A stretch of DNA of 64,000 nucleotides from Geosiphon pyriformis (taxonomy: Eukaryota > Glomeromycota > Glomeromycetes > Archaeosporales > Geosiphonaceae), in the NCBI GenBank assembly GCA_016748015.1, contig JAAOMT010000098.1, positions 127,368 to 191,367 on the forward strand. The letters are read 5' to 3'. The notes beneath the pieces are model-generated. The model did not search any database. It saw only the letters and a program-made list of their open reading frames with translations, and had not been told where the DNA came from. Position numbers and translations under genes: made by a program. Position 1 is the first letter of the stretch. The number at the start of each line of letters is the position of its first letter. Below, one piece after another: positions 32,101 to 45,186 of the stretch.

Positions 32101-33873
32101 TTGCAAGTTCTGTTTTGGAGCCCATTCCACTTTTTGGCATCCCCAATTCATATCAGAGTCAGTGCTTCTAATAATTTTTTGGCAGGTGTGGTTCATATTT
32201 TTTTTGAATGCGGTCTGTTTTTGAGTGGTCAAGTGACCAATTTTTTCCATTTTTATGGTAGTACTCCCATGTTATCTGTTTTTGGTAGGTCTGATTACTT
32301 TAGATTTCTTCTATCTTTTCAAAGATATGGTGTTGCTTTTGTTGAACAACTTTGCTATAAGAGTGGAACTGTTTTTGATTAGAGAACATTCAAGCATTGG
32401 AAAAAACTGGACTCATATGGCCCTGTTCCTAAATGGTTTAGGCTTTTTATTAACTTTCTTGATAGTGTAGTCTCTTTCCCTACACATTTTTCATCTGTAA
32501 TTGGTACTGAGTATTTGGATATTTTGGAATCTAGTAAGTTTGAACTGATTTATAATCAGTTGCTAGGTCTCAAAACTGACAGCATTTTTGTTTATACACA
32601 TGGATCTCTGAAGAGCTTGGGGAGTGTTGACATAAGAGCTGGTGCTATGGTTTTTTTTGAAGATATAAGCTTGGGTTTGGAGATCAAAGTTTCTGGTTTG
32701 ATGTCTTTTACTTTGGCTGAATTGCAGGCCATTGTGTTGGCTTTTGAGTGTGTCTCTCCTAATAGCTTGGTTGGTGTTTATTCGGACAGTCAGGTTGTTT
32801 TGGATGCTTGCAAATCAGAATTAGGTATAGTTTATTCAGATTTTAGGAATTGCTGTTGGGTTGAGCATTAGCACATTGTGAACATTATTAAAAAAAAAGA
32901 TTTGAGTGTTAGCTGGCACAAAGTACAGGGTCATTCAGGTGTTATGGGCAATGAATTTGCTAATGCACTTGCCGATACAATGTCTCTTTCTCCCTGGTGT
33001 CTTGTTCTGCATGTAAAAAAATGTTATATTTTAGCTGATGAGAATGTTGTTTTTAATAATTCTAGATATTTTGTTTGTGGGGTCTTTCAGTCTATTCATT
33101 GTGCATGCTGAGAGATCAGTTCAGGTTCTAGGATTTTGGATAGCAGTCTGTGTTCAGATGTTGATTGGTTTAGTTCATCATTGGTGTGGCATTCAGACTT
33201 GCACATGGCTGCTGGCTTCACTAGTAAATTCATAACTGGTGTTTGCACATATTTCATAAAAGCTTTACACCATTGGCTGCCAGTTACTGTTTGGAAGTGA
33301 TTGTATAACAGATGCTATTCCAGTGTATTGTGTTTGTATTGTGGCAAGGGCAAGATTTTTGACCATGCTTTTTCTTGTGCAGTAAATAATTCTGTTTGTT
33401 GTCACTTGTTAGATGCTCACATTGTTGCTTGGGGCCTTTTTTCTGGTCTTTCTATCTCCTCTTTAAATGTTTCTTAATTTTTATCTTTCTGTGCTTCAAA
33501 TGTCACGGTTTGTATGGCTCTTTGCAAGGACTTTGTTTTTAAGAATTGGCTTCAGAAAGCTGTGTCTGTCTTTGAAGATGCCAAAATAACTAGTCAAAAG
33601 GTTGTGGAGTTTGTGTGTAACTTATGTTTTGCCTTTAGGGATAAGATTTGGTTGGTTCATGCTAAGCATTGTGCCTGCATAAAAAAAAGTAGAATGATAC
33701 CTTATGACGGTTTGGCTTTAGTTTCAATTTTAGGGCTGTTTGCATTGCTTTCTGCAAGTGTTGTTAGGTTGCTGGATATTGCTAAGACAATTGATATTGG
33801 TTTTGGTTTCTGTAAATCTTGTTTGTTTTTTACAAGTGTTGGAGACTCAGTCTTGGTACATATAGGTGTTTAG
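29186..33873 (+). pseudogene. LINE copy 3 ORF2 (EN-RT-RNase H polyprotein)
   Basis: Endonuclease: CNVQDIN, FTETKLKD, GGDFNED (about 29,630), IDFVLVLSNLV, DTDH (Asp and His kept, followed by a stop). RT: GKAVNLSGVL, RPIALVETVHK, motif A QKIYNSVK (about 31,147-31,170, Asp to Asn), motif C VFVDNTI then stop (31,486-31,509, second Asp to Asn). RNase H from about 32,590: YTHGS (Asp to His), LAELQAI, YSDSQVV, MGNEFANAL (Asp to Asn). Finger CLYC..DHAFSC near 33,335-33,380. One frame change near 30,830. Stops at Trp positions, for example at 31,506 and 31,170. Inactive. Confidence 0.92.
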
Positions 33874-34006
33874 TGTGGTCTTGACTGGCCCAAGTGGCTG
33901 GTTGTGTGTAGAAAATGCATAATTTATGTCTAGTTTAGATCAGTTAATTGATATATTATACTAGGTAGTGTTTAGACCTCACTTGTGAAATGTAAAAAAA
34001 AAAAAA
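33874..34006 (+). other. LINE 3' UTR and A-tail, copy 3
   Basis: CAAGTGGCTGGTTGTGTGTAG and the conserved TTTAGACCTCACTTGTGAAA, then thirteen A. Confidence 0.8.
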
Positions 34007-34339
34007 TTATTAAAATAAATAATTATTAATTTTTAAAAAAGTTCAGCATAGACAACATTCATAAATTATTAAAATATTGCTTGTATATTATATAATTTAA
34101 AATATATTACATTAAATTTATAATTTTTTTCTTGAATAATAAAAGCTGTTTTTAGATAATCTTTAGAATTTATTATAATTTTTAGTATTTACTTTTCAGA
34201 TTTAATGTTGAAAAATATTTTAATCTTCTAAAAGCATCTAATATATTATTAATTTTAGATAAAAGATAAGCATTTTTAATTATAACATTATTTAATTAAC
34301 AATATTTAACACAAAAATAATTTTTTTTTTTTTAACAAA
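34007..34339. other. AT-rich spacer between LINE copies 3 and 4
   Basis: A/T runs only; no coding signal. Confidence 0.55.
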
Positions 34340-34438
34340 AACTATTAAGCTTTCCTTTACCCAAAATTTCTAAAAAAAGTCAAAAAAGTTTTTTAAAAAA
34401 AGTTTTTTACTATTCAGTATGATAAATTTAAATCATTT

Positions 34439-36247
34439 TTGCTTAATTATAAAACTATTGTTGGTTTTAGTATTGCTATTATAAAAAAGACTGTTAAAAA
34501 TTTCAGTTTAGCTGATAGTTTCAAATCTGTGCTGTCAAGAAAGAAGAGAAAAGATAGTACTTTGAAAGATAATGTTAAGACTAAGGAAGTTTCTGCTAAA
34601 ATATTGAATGATTGTTTTTGGAATTTAAAAACTGGTAATACCATTGAATCTGATAGTATTGACATGAAAAAGAAGTGTCTGATTGAGGAAACCAGTTTTG
34701 ATTATGGTAATGGGACCACTTTTGTTGGCAAAAATGCCAATTAAATATCAAAAAGCTTGTATATTAAAACCAAAAAGACATTGAAAAAACCATTAAACAA
34801 AATAAATTTTTTGAGTGATGGTAATAATAATAATATTCTGTTAGATATCTTATTGATTCTTCTTTTTTTCTTGAAGAATTTAGTTGTTGTTCCCATTAAA
34901 AAGTCATTTACTTTAGATATTGATTTAGATAAAGTATTTAGGAAGTTTTCTTAAGAAAAGCTTGCAGTAGTTAGCAGATTATTTTCAAAAGTCAATGGTT
35001 TTGGAAGAGTTTTTACTCTTTTAAAATTTGCTGGGATTATCAAAGCAATATTTACTTTTAATATGACAAAAATAGTAAAAATTTTAATAAATATTAATCT
35101 CAAAAAATTTCTTAAGCATTCAGATCAGACTGTAGTTGTAAAAAAAATTTCAATTAGAATGTTGACTAAGACTGTATACATTACACTATCTGAGTTTAGA
35201 GTGATTAAGTCAATCAATATGTAATTGGTGAAGCTATAGTAAAAAGCTGTGATAGAATTTAAGTATTTAGATTATGCTAATTTGATTACAACTAAATAGT
35301 CTGTTTTAATTAAAAAAGATGCTATGTAAATTGTCAAGGCTAATTTGAACAAGAAAATATAAGACACAAGAGATTATTATAGACCACTGCTCTACATTTT
35401 ACCAATAGAAACTAATGTTTATAACATATAAAACTTTATTAATTCTATTAGTAAAAAAACATATGTTATCAATTATTATCTAGTTTTATATATTCAAGCC
35501 AGATTTGCTACTGTTAGCTTTAATTCTGCTAAATTATTGGATGCTATTGTAAAAATCATATTAATACTTAAGGATGTCAATTTATATTGATAACATTTGA
35601 GTTTTTCTAAGTGTGCTAAGTATAAGAAATTTGGTTATATATTATTGGGCTGTTCTACAAATAAAAAAACTTTTTCTGGTGGTCTATCTCATAGAATATT
35701 ATCAAAAAAAGATAAAAGCAGACTGGCATCCATCTATGCTAAATGTTCAGTGCCAATTGTTTGTCCTGTTTTTTTTGGTAGTATCTTTTGGACCAAAATT
35801 GTTGGTGGATTTTCTTTCTATTTTTTTTCTGCACAAAATGGTTTTGTTAATTTTGGTTCCTTTTTAGAAATAAAGCCTACCTTATTGGTATTTGTAGAAT
35901 TAGACAATAGATTTGCTACTTTTGAATGCAGTTTTGACAGTCTTATAAAGCAAATTGTTAAGTTGGCTAAGAAGTTAGATGTATTTGAATCAATAGTTTC
36001 TTAGTTTAGTCTTGGATGTTAGCCATTGATGACACCTTTATCACAAAATCAAGAAGTGAATATAGTAATAAGTGAAAACTTAAGTATACCCATTAGTGTT
36101 GAGACTATTATAGAAGTAATAAATATTAATCTTTTAGTTGTTTCAAAATTAAAAAAAACTTTAAACAATTTGTCAAACATAGTTATGAGTCTATTAACCA
36201 GAATGAACAAAGCTGGTTTGGGCTCTAGCACTTGTTTTTCTCAATAA
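34439..36247 (+). pseudogene. LINE copy 4 ORF1, substituted but not frameshifted
   Basis: One frame holds the whole protein: an N-terminal Lys-rich part (SRKKRKDSTLKDNVKTK), KSFTLDIDLDKVFRKFS, the RRM-like core (KKISIRMLTKTVYITLSEF; VIEFKYLDYANLITTK) and RDYYRPLLYILPI. The knuckle is C-AK-Y-KKFG-Y-ILLG-C (35,606-35,655): the second Cys and the His are both Tyr, each a single transition. The C-terminal part (LAKKLDVFESIVS; PLSQNQEVNIVIS) resembles copies 1 and 2. At least eight stops; no indel needed. The overlap site has decayed to ATAA (36,244-36,247). Confidence 0.82.
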
Positions 36248-39200
36248 CTAATTTTATTTAAAAGATGGCTATATGTAATATTAAAGATATAAACAATCTT
36301 GTTAAGTAAGCTGATGTTATTTGTTAGCATAAAAATATAAACAATTTAATTTTAATTATTACTAAAACAAATTTAAAAAATAGGATTTGTCTGTAAATCA
36401 TAAACAAATTTGATAATATCCAAGTATTTATTTTTATTATGGAGTCTGGTTATTTGAGTTCTGGTATTGTGATTATTATAAACATTAATTTGGCAAAATA
36501 TGTGTACAAAATTTCAGAAGTTGTTGGTTAGTTCTTGTTTATTAGACTGCTTTTCAAAAATAAGTTGTCTGTTTCAATTTTGGAGCCATACACTAGTGCC
36601 ATTTTAGCTGTATGTTTGTTTCAAGTTAGTGAAATCAACTCTTTGATTGCAAAAGCTGTGAATGAGTGCTTTTTTATTATCTTAAATAGAAACTTCAATG
36701 AAGATAATTTGTGCAAATGTGCTAATTTCAAGAAATGCTTCTATTTAAGATTAATTAATTCTTTGTTAGTAAGTTTGGGTAGTTTATTAAATGTGCAGTT
36801 AAACTTTCTTTACAAGCAAGTAAATAGAAATTGTTAAAAGTTCAATTTCAGAAGTGTTAATAATATCAAGTAAACCAAGTTCAAAAAAGCTACAGTAGCT
36901 AATACTGCTATGTTTTCTGATAAGTTTATAATATTTAAGGGGTCTTTGGATCTGAATGCAATATAGGATGCTGTTCATAAAATATTGTTTCTATTAGCTA
37001 ATAAAACTTTTAAAAAAATATGGTTCAAAGACTATAACAATATTTTTATTAAGAAATTGTCCAGATTTCACAGACTGAAACTTTTGGTGTCTAAAATTGT
37101 TAAAGCCTTTTATCTGATTTTTTGTGATAAGTTTGTGTTATTAATTGATATATAAGATGGTCTTGATACTGTTAATGCTTCTGTAGTGAAATTTTTTTTT
37201 CTTTTGGGGTCTTATTTTAATGCCATTAGATCAGTTTTAGCTAGGGTTAAGAAGACTTATTATTTGTCTAAGATGTTGAAATTAAAGCATGCTAAAAAGT
37301 TTCAGATTAAATTAGCAATTAATAAGAGAATAAAAGATTTTAAAGTGAACAAGAGTCATATTATTAGAAGTGTATTGGAATGTTTTTTTTGTAAAGTAGC
37401 GTTAAACTATCTAATTGTTGATAATAAACTAATTCTGGAGTCTGATCTGGTTAAAAACAAAGTAAATATAATTATAGAGGGCTGGACTAGGAAGTATGAG
37501 ATAGTTATTGATCTTTCTGGTAAGTGGTTTTATTAATATCAACCATTGAAATATGTTTTAATGATGCTTTCTCGAATGTAATATGTCTAATTAGTTTTGA
37601 TAAATTGCTTAGTGTGGTTTTTAATTTGCCTAATGGCAAAGCTGCTGGTTTTTTTGGCATCTCAAATAAGCTTTAAAAACAATATAACAGATTGGTTTTG
37701 AATATGTTCTTGGTGCTTTTAAATTCTTGTTTGTCTTGTAAATTAGTGCTCAATGATTGGAGAAAAGCTTGGATCTCAATGATTTTCAAGCTGTATAAGT
37801 AGAAAAGCATTCTTATGAATACCAGACTTATTGTTTTAATTAAGACAATTCATAAAATGCTTTTTAAGATTTTCTCTAACAGAATTTCTCTGACATATAG
37901 CACTTTTGATGTTTTCTGTAAAAACAATTTTTCAGTTTTAAAGAGTACGACAATTTAATCTCCTATTTTTGTTATTAGTTTAATGAATAAAGACACCTTG
38001 GAAAAGAACTATAAACTTTGACTGGTTTTGTAAAACATATAGAAAGCTTATGATTCTGTTGAGTAGAAACATCTTAGAAAAAACTTGGTTAGGATAAAAA
38101 TTTGTGGCAAATTTATTAAATTTTTTGGCAGTATTCACAATAATTATGTCAACAAAGTTATAACTGATTTCAGATTAACAGATGGATATTGAATATATAA
38201 TAGTTTAAATTAGAAAAAAGTGTTTTCACTTTTTTTTTGATACATATTTTATGATTCTCATTTGTGTAAAATTAAGAGACAAGAAAGTATATATAAATAT
38301 AAATTGAATTCTCATTTTGTTATCAGAACTGGTTGTTCAGATTTTCAGACTGAATTGACATTTTTTTCACTGCTGATACTTTTGTCAATAATATAATTTA
38401 AGTTAATAGCAGTTAAATTGCTATCCAATATATTCTCAACATTATTAATAAATTTTTTTGGATCAATAACATTTTAGTTAATAATAACAAAATAATAGCC
38501 ATTTCTATCAATTGCAGAGTTGAATGTTTTTTCTTGTTAATTAACAGTTTGCTTATTTTTATTGCTAAAAAGGGTAAATTTTATTGCTACTTGGGTATCT
38601 TTCTATTTACTAAGAGTTTGTTAAAGTTTAGCTTAACTAAAACAAGTTCAGATGTTCAGTTTTTTGTTAATCTTGTTTTGAGAAAGATTATTTCAGATAA
38701 GCAGCTTTTATATTTGGCATTAATAGTTTTTTATTCTATTGTTAGCTATAGAACACAATTCAGCTTTATTTCTATTAATATGTGTAATAAATAGAATGTT
38801 TTGATTTATAGAACTTAAAATTGAAGTCTAGTCTGCCTCTCAATTTTCCTAGTAATGCACTTTATTATCCATATTTGTATGATTTGAAAACTTTTAAGCA
38901 AATTCAGGCTAAAAACAAAGTGGCTTCTATTATGTATTTTGCAAACTTTATTAGGATTCTGAATTATTTGTTTTCATACAGGTCTTATAATTTGCAAGTT
39001 TTGTTTTAGTATTCACTTTATTTTTTAGTTTTCTCAGCTTATATTAAGATTAATCTCTCTAATAATATTTTGGTAAGTGTAATTTGTATTTTTTTTGAGT
39101 GCAATTTATCTCTGGATGGTCTAATAAACAATTTTTTCTATCTTTATAGTAAAACTTCTATGTTGACTGTTCTTGACAAGTCAAAATTTTTTAAGTTTCT

Positions 39201-40758
39201 CTTTTTACTTCAGTAGTATGACATTGCTTTCATGGACCAGTTTTGTAGTAAAAATAGTGCTATTTTTAATTAGAAAACTTTTAAGTATTGGGAAAAAATT
39301 GGATCTATGTGGCCTTATTCCTAATTGGTTTAGACTTTCTGTTAACTTTTTCAATAGTATAGCTTCTTTTCCTACATGCTTTTTTTTTTGAATGTTTTTG
39401 GCCTTTCAAATGTTCTTAAGTCTTATAAGTTTAAGTTTGCTTATAATTATTTATTAAATATTAATGCTAGTTCAATTTATACAGATAAATCTTTGAAGGA
39501 CTTGAAGAAAGTTAGCATAAAAGCTGATATGACAGTTTTTTTTGAAAACATAAACTTTAGTTTGGGTGTTAGGATTTCTGGTTTGATGTTTTTTACTTTG
39601 GTAGAACTGTAGACTATTGCATTAGATTATGAGTGTGTTCTTTTTTTTAGTTAAGTTCACTTTTTTATGAACAGTTAAGTTGCTTTGAATATGTGCATAT
39701 TAGAATTGCATTTAACATATCCAGATTTTTGGAATTAGTATTGGGTTAAATATTAGCACATTGTGAATGTTATTCATAGAAAAAATTTAAATATTAGCTG
39801 GCACAAAGTAAAAAGTCACTTAGGTATTTTGAGTAACATATGTACTAATATGCTTATTAATAATGTTTTTCTTTCTTCCTGGTATTTTTCCTCTTGATTG
39901 AAACAATATTATATTATGGTTAAGAGTGGTATTGTTTTTGGTAATTCTAGACATTTTGTTTGTGGAATCATTCAGTCTGTTTATTGTATACATTGAGAAA
40001 TTAGTTTCAATTCTAAGATTCTGGCTGGTAGCTTGTTCTTAGACATCAATTGGCTTAATTTATCTATAGTATAATATTTTAATTTGCATATGACTGCTGG
40101 TTTTACTAGTAAATTTACTGTTGACACTTATACATACTTTATAAAAGCTTTGTACTATTGGCTGTTTATTGTTATTTGAAAGTATTTGTATGATAAACAT
40201 TATTTCAGTGTATTATTTTTGTATTGTAATAGTGTTAAGATTTCAAATTATGTTTTTTTTTGTACAGTTGATAAATCTGTTTACTGTCAATTATTGGACA
40301 TATATGTAGCTGTTTAGAAGGTGTTTTCTGGTTATTCTTATTCTTTTTTGTGTGTGTATTAGTTGTTGTTTTCCTGTGCTTTAAATACTACAATACGTAT
40401 GACTTTTTACAAGGGCTTTGTTTTTAGTGATTGGCTTTAAGAAACTGTTTTTGTCTTTGGAGGTTCCAAAGTTGTGTGTTAGATAATTGTAAACTTTGTG
40501 TAAAATTTTTGTCTTGCTTTTAGAAATGAGATTTGGTCTGCTTGTATTAAATATTGTGTTTTTATAGAACAAAATAGGCTGATACTATATAATGATTTAG
40601 CTTTAATTTTGGTTTTTGGATTGTCTTTAGTGTTTTGTGCTAATATGGTCAAATTATTTAGTATTACTAAAGCATTTGGTGTTAGTTTTGATTTGTGTAA
40701 ATTTTGTTTATTTTTTTTAGATATTAAAGATCCAGTCTTTGTTTATATAAATGCTTAG
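36244..40758 (+). pseudogene. LINE copy 4 ORF2, EN internally deleted
   Basis: Endonuclease: ICNIKDINN, ITKTNL (Glu to Lys), NRNFNED (GGD to NRN). An in-frame ~165-bp deletion at about 36,765 then joins LINSL to SLGSLLN, removing the DYVF and DH segments. RT: GKAAGFFGIS (about 37,640), motif A KAYDSVE (38,041-38,061, Asp kept), motif C TFVNNII (38,391-38,405, both Asp to Asn). RNase H from about 39,475: YTDKSL, then FTLVEL followed by a stop. Finger FLYC..NYVFFC near 40,225. Frame changes near 37,557 and 38,370. Trp and Gln stops are frequent. Confidence 0.87.
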
Positions 40759-40890
40759 TATTATTCTGGTTAATTTGAATGGCTGGTTACATGTAAAAAA
40801 GGCAAATTTATATTTAATTTAGATTATTTGTATAATATATTATACTAGACAGTATTTGGATCTTACTCATTAAATATTAATAAAAAAAAA
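40759..40890 (+). other. LINE 3' UTR and A-tail, copy 4
   Basis: GAATGGCTGGTTACATGTAA and TTTGGATCTTACTCATTAAA, then nine A. Confidence 0.78.
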
Positions 40891-43800
40891 CTATTGGTAA
40901 GATTTATAAATTCATTGATAATTAAATAAATTTATTATTAAACATCTATTGTATATTTTTTTTAATAAATTAGTAACTTTTTAATAAAACTTAATAAATT
41001 AGTTGTTTTTAAGTTTTGTATTTTTAGTGTAGATTTGGTATTAAACCAAATTAGTTTTTTTAAAGTTGTTGTTTTTTGCAAATATGTTAGCATATTCTGT
41101 AATTGGTAAAAGTAAAATTAAATTTTGAAAAAAAATATTTAATTATTTCTGTGAAATTTGAAACTTTTTGTAGTAATTTTTGTTAAAAAATATTACTATA
41201 AATAATTTTGATTTCTAATAATTATCTAAAATAATAAAATAATTATTAAAATTATAAAAGATAATATTGAATTTTTTAATTTTTTTAAACAAATAAATAT
41301 TTGAAATTAAAATTCTATATTTTTTGCAAATTTGTTAAGTAATAATAAGTATTAAGCAGATGTATACTTTATGAATTTTTTTAAAAGATAAAATAATAAT
41401 TGTTTTTAGTAATCTAAAAATTTAGTAAAATTTGTTTTGTATATTAAAAACTATATTTACTGAAACTATAAATTATTTAGTTGATCCAAAATCTTGAATT
41501 TTTTTTTTATTTTTGCTTAATTTATTTCTGTTTTTAATTAATTGCAAACCCAAAATATTAATTAAAAATAAATAAATAACTTAAGCAATTTTTTCAGCAT
41601 ATTTAACATTGAAAATTTTTTTGTTTTATTTTGAAGCATCATTATAAGATTTCCAATATATTCTGTATTTATAATTTTTTTAATATTAATGTTTTTGCTT
41701 GCTAATAATAATTAAGAAGCAATTTGTATTATTGTTTTTAATAAAATTTTAAAAGCAATTTTAAAATTAATTTTTATGAGTAATTTTGGTTTTAAAATAA
41801 GAATATTTTTTCTTGAATATTAAAAATCATATTTTGCATCGATTTTGTGGACTTTTTTGGCTTGATTTTTTGTTTATTATTGTCGAAGTATTTAAATAGT
41901 AAAGCAGATTAGTTTTTAACAAAATAGATTGGAATTGTTAAAATTTCGGGCTGTTTTTCTTATGCTTTAAATTCGGTTTTTTCCTAATTATTTTAAATAA
42001 ATAATAGTATGCTAAAAGTATAACATTTAAAACATTATTAATTATTACAAAGCATGATATATTCTTTATAAAATTAAATATTTATTTGTTTTAATTATTG
42101 AATTTGGGTTTTTTTAGAAAAATAAACATAATTAAAAGTTAAATAATAAAGTTTTACTTTATTTTTATAGTTTAAACTAGCTAGTTTTATAATATATTTA
42201 ATGTATTTGCTTTTTTTATTGATCAAACATCTTTTTAAGATCTTTTATTAATTAAAATTATTGCTAATTTATAAATTATTTTAGCATTATGTAAATAATA
42301 ATAGAATTTATTAAGAACATTATTATAAGCTACTGTAAATAATTTTATTTATTTTATTTTTTTAGAGATAGAAAGAGCATATTAATAGGTTTAATTACAG
42401 ACTTTTTTTTATTATAATATTAATTTAATTGTATTTTTTAAGTAGTAATTTTTCACAGATAAGACATAAAATGTTGTTTTATTTTCTATTTTGTTTAAAA
42501 CTGTTAAATTGTTGTCTGTAATAGGCTTTATAGTAATAATAAATACAAGTTTTATATTTTTTTTGATAATATACTAGCTATTAATTTGTTTATTTATTAA
42601 TATAAATTGTTAATTGATATTTTTAAGCCATAATAATAATAATTATAGTGTAAATGTTTTGAATAATTATTGTTCTGTTTTTTTAGTTCAATTAAATTAA
42701 AAATTAAACATTATATGTGTCTTAGTAAATAATTTCTTTTTTTTAGAATTTAAAAACTGGAATTTTTTAAATTATTTATTAAAAATACTACAAATAACAA
42801 ATACTTTAATATATTGTCTTTAATATAAAATTTTCAATTCTTGGATTTCTTAATTTAGGTTTGCATTGGTTTTAAAAAGCCAATTATTCTTGATAAAAAC
42901 TTAATATTAGTATATTATTATGAAATGGTTTTCTTAATATATTTAATTACTAATATTTTATTTTAATTCTAATTAATTTTTTGTAAGTTTCTCAATCCTA
43001 TTTGTGTGATAATATTACTGTTATACTGAAGACTTTCTTTTTAATATTACAATGTAAGTTATTTTTCAATTTTTGATTGTTGTGTGTGTTTATATACTCT
43101 TTTTTAGAGGCTAAACTAAATTCTACTTACTGTTTGAAGTCTTCTCTGAAGCTATTTTTGCAATTGTCTAATGTGTTTTTCTAATGAAAAAGCATGGAAT
43201 GTTAATGTTTTTTAGTGCTTTTTTTAATTCTCACAATAAAGTTTTTATTAATTAATAACAATATAAATAATTTTGATTAGAGATTATTTTTCTAAGGGAT
43301 TCACCTGATAAATAATAATTTCATTCAATAAATAATACAAGTAAATTTTTTAATACTTTGAGTTATGATCATTCAGTTTTCAATATTTTTTTCAATTTTT
43401 TTTGATTAAAGATTTTTGTGGATATTTATTTTAAAAAGTAAAGATTAGAAAATCATTAAAGTGAAACTGTTAAATAAATTGTTTGATAACTTGTTTTTAT
43501 GATTTGTTTTTATGACTTGTGAAATAATATCATTTTTCTTAATATTAAAGCTATTGTATATATATATGTTTGTAGTTCTACAAGAAAACATATTATAATA
43601 CTTTCTTTTTGGTATTTTAATCTGGTGTTTGCTATTATCACCAGTTGGTATTGGCTGCTATTGTAAACTGGTGCTTGCTATTATTATAAGATAGTACTTG
43701 TCATTATATTAATTATTACTTTTTTAGAATTATTACTGTGTTATATTATGATTAGATAATTTATATTATTTTATAATTTTTTTGCTAAATTTTTAAACTA

Positions 43801-44927
43801 TAACAATGTATTTATGATTAAAATTTTAATTAGAATAATAATTTTATTAATAATAATAAAAATAGTCAATTTTTTCAATTAATATTTTTTTTTATATTAT
43901 CAGTAATAACAATTACTGTTTAAGATTAGTTTATATTTTATTTTAATTTTTATATCAATTGGTAATTTTTTTAGTAAATTTACTATCTAAAGTTAATTAA
44001 ATTGATTTTTCTTTGACTTTGACTTTAGTATATATTGTTGTGATTGTATTTTATTCTAGAATAACAATATTAATATATGAAAATAGTAATTTATTGGCTT
44101 TAAATTCAAATAAAAATATGTTTAAAATATTGGCATTTTTAGCAATTTTTGTTAATAGAATTGTAATATTATTATAAAAAAATATTGCTATTATATTGTA
44201 GCTCTATTTTTTAAAAATATAGTATAATAAATATTCTAGTCTTTTGGTATTATAAAATAACTAAATTAAGTATAAAAGTATCTAAGTAACTATTAATTAT
44301 TATTGTAAAATACCAATTAATTATTAAAACCAAATCTGTTATTGCTAATATAAAAGTAATTATATAGTATAAATTGATTAGATTAAGCCAATTTCTTTAC
44401 TAATAGTTAATAATTTTAAATTAAAAGTAATTGATAATATTGTTGTAGTTATTATAAAATAAACTAATTATAAGTAGACTAAAGTCTTAAATAATAATAG
44501 ATAAATAATAGTAAGTTATATAATTAATATTACTAAAAAAAATAATATTAATTACTTTGTTTTTGCTGATCTTTTTGTATTTTTTGCAATTATGTTTTTA
44601 ATATTTGAAAATTTTACAATAATAACAATTTAATTGTTGATTTGGCTATTATTAAATAATAATATAATTTTTTGGTTTTGTTTTTATAATAACTAATATT
44701 TTGGTTGTCAATTAACAAAATATGTTTCAATTTTCTTGATAAGTTGATCAATTTTTTTTTTGCTATTAAACTGTTTTTTTAATTACAAGATTAATGAATT
44801 TGGTACAATTTTATTTTTTTTATTGTTATTTTGTAGTTTTTAATATGTTAAATAATAATAGTTAAATCTGCTAAAGCATATAGTTAAACTTTTTTAATAA
44901 GTTTGTTTTTGTACTTTTAAGATTAAA
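40891..44927. other. AT-rich DNA, no gene recognised
   Basis: Four kilobases of AT-rich sequence with dense stops. The only local structure I notice is a short imperfect repeat of CTGGTGCTTGCTATTAT at about 43,622-43,705. The stretch may be older transposon sequence decayed beyond recognition. Confidence 0.5.
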
Positions 44928-45186
44928 TTGGTTTATGTTAAGACTGTTTTTCAGTCTATACATGGTTTTTTGGATGTAAAATTAGTGTTAAAAGACAGTA
45001 TAAAGCTCTTTTATATGAATTTTGGTTTTCAAAAGTCTTTAAAAACTGTCTTTTTAGTTGAGTTTACAAGTTCTATTTATTTAATCACTCTTAAAATTGC
45101 CAAATTTTTGGTAGTTTTTAAGACTGGTTTTTTTTCTGCTGTTATTATGCTATATAATATGTCTTTAGATTTGTTACCTGAATAAA

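Larger units (their letters stand above)
27195..34006 (+). mobile_element. LINE copy 3 (full-length, different ORF1 N-terminus)
   Basis: The 5' leader differs from copies 1, 2 and 7, but ORF2 and the 3' UTR match them. ORF1 about 27,311-29,189, ORF2 29,186-33,873, A-run 33,994-34,006. The 5' edge is approximate. Preservation is similar to copy 2, with one frame change in each ORF region plus scattered stops. Confidence 0.9.
34340..40890 (+). mobile_element. LINE copy 4 (full-length, heavily substituted)
   Basis: ORF1 about 34,439-36,247, ORF2 36,244-40,758, 3' UTR, A-run 40,882-40,890. Sequence is much more AT-rich than copies 2 and 3, with dozens of stops but few indels. ORF1 can be followed in one single frame for 1.8 kb. 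The 5' edge is approximate. Confidence 0.88.

Noticed and set aside
40891-44927. Mitochondrial origin suggested by extreme A+T content
   Set aside because: No organelle genes, rRNA or tRNA are recognisable, and the flanks are nuclear LINE copies.
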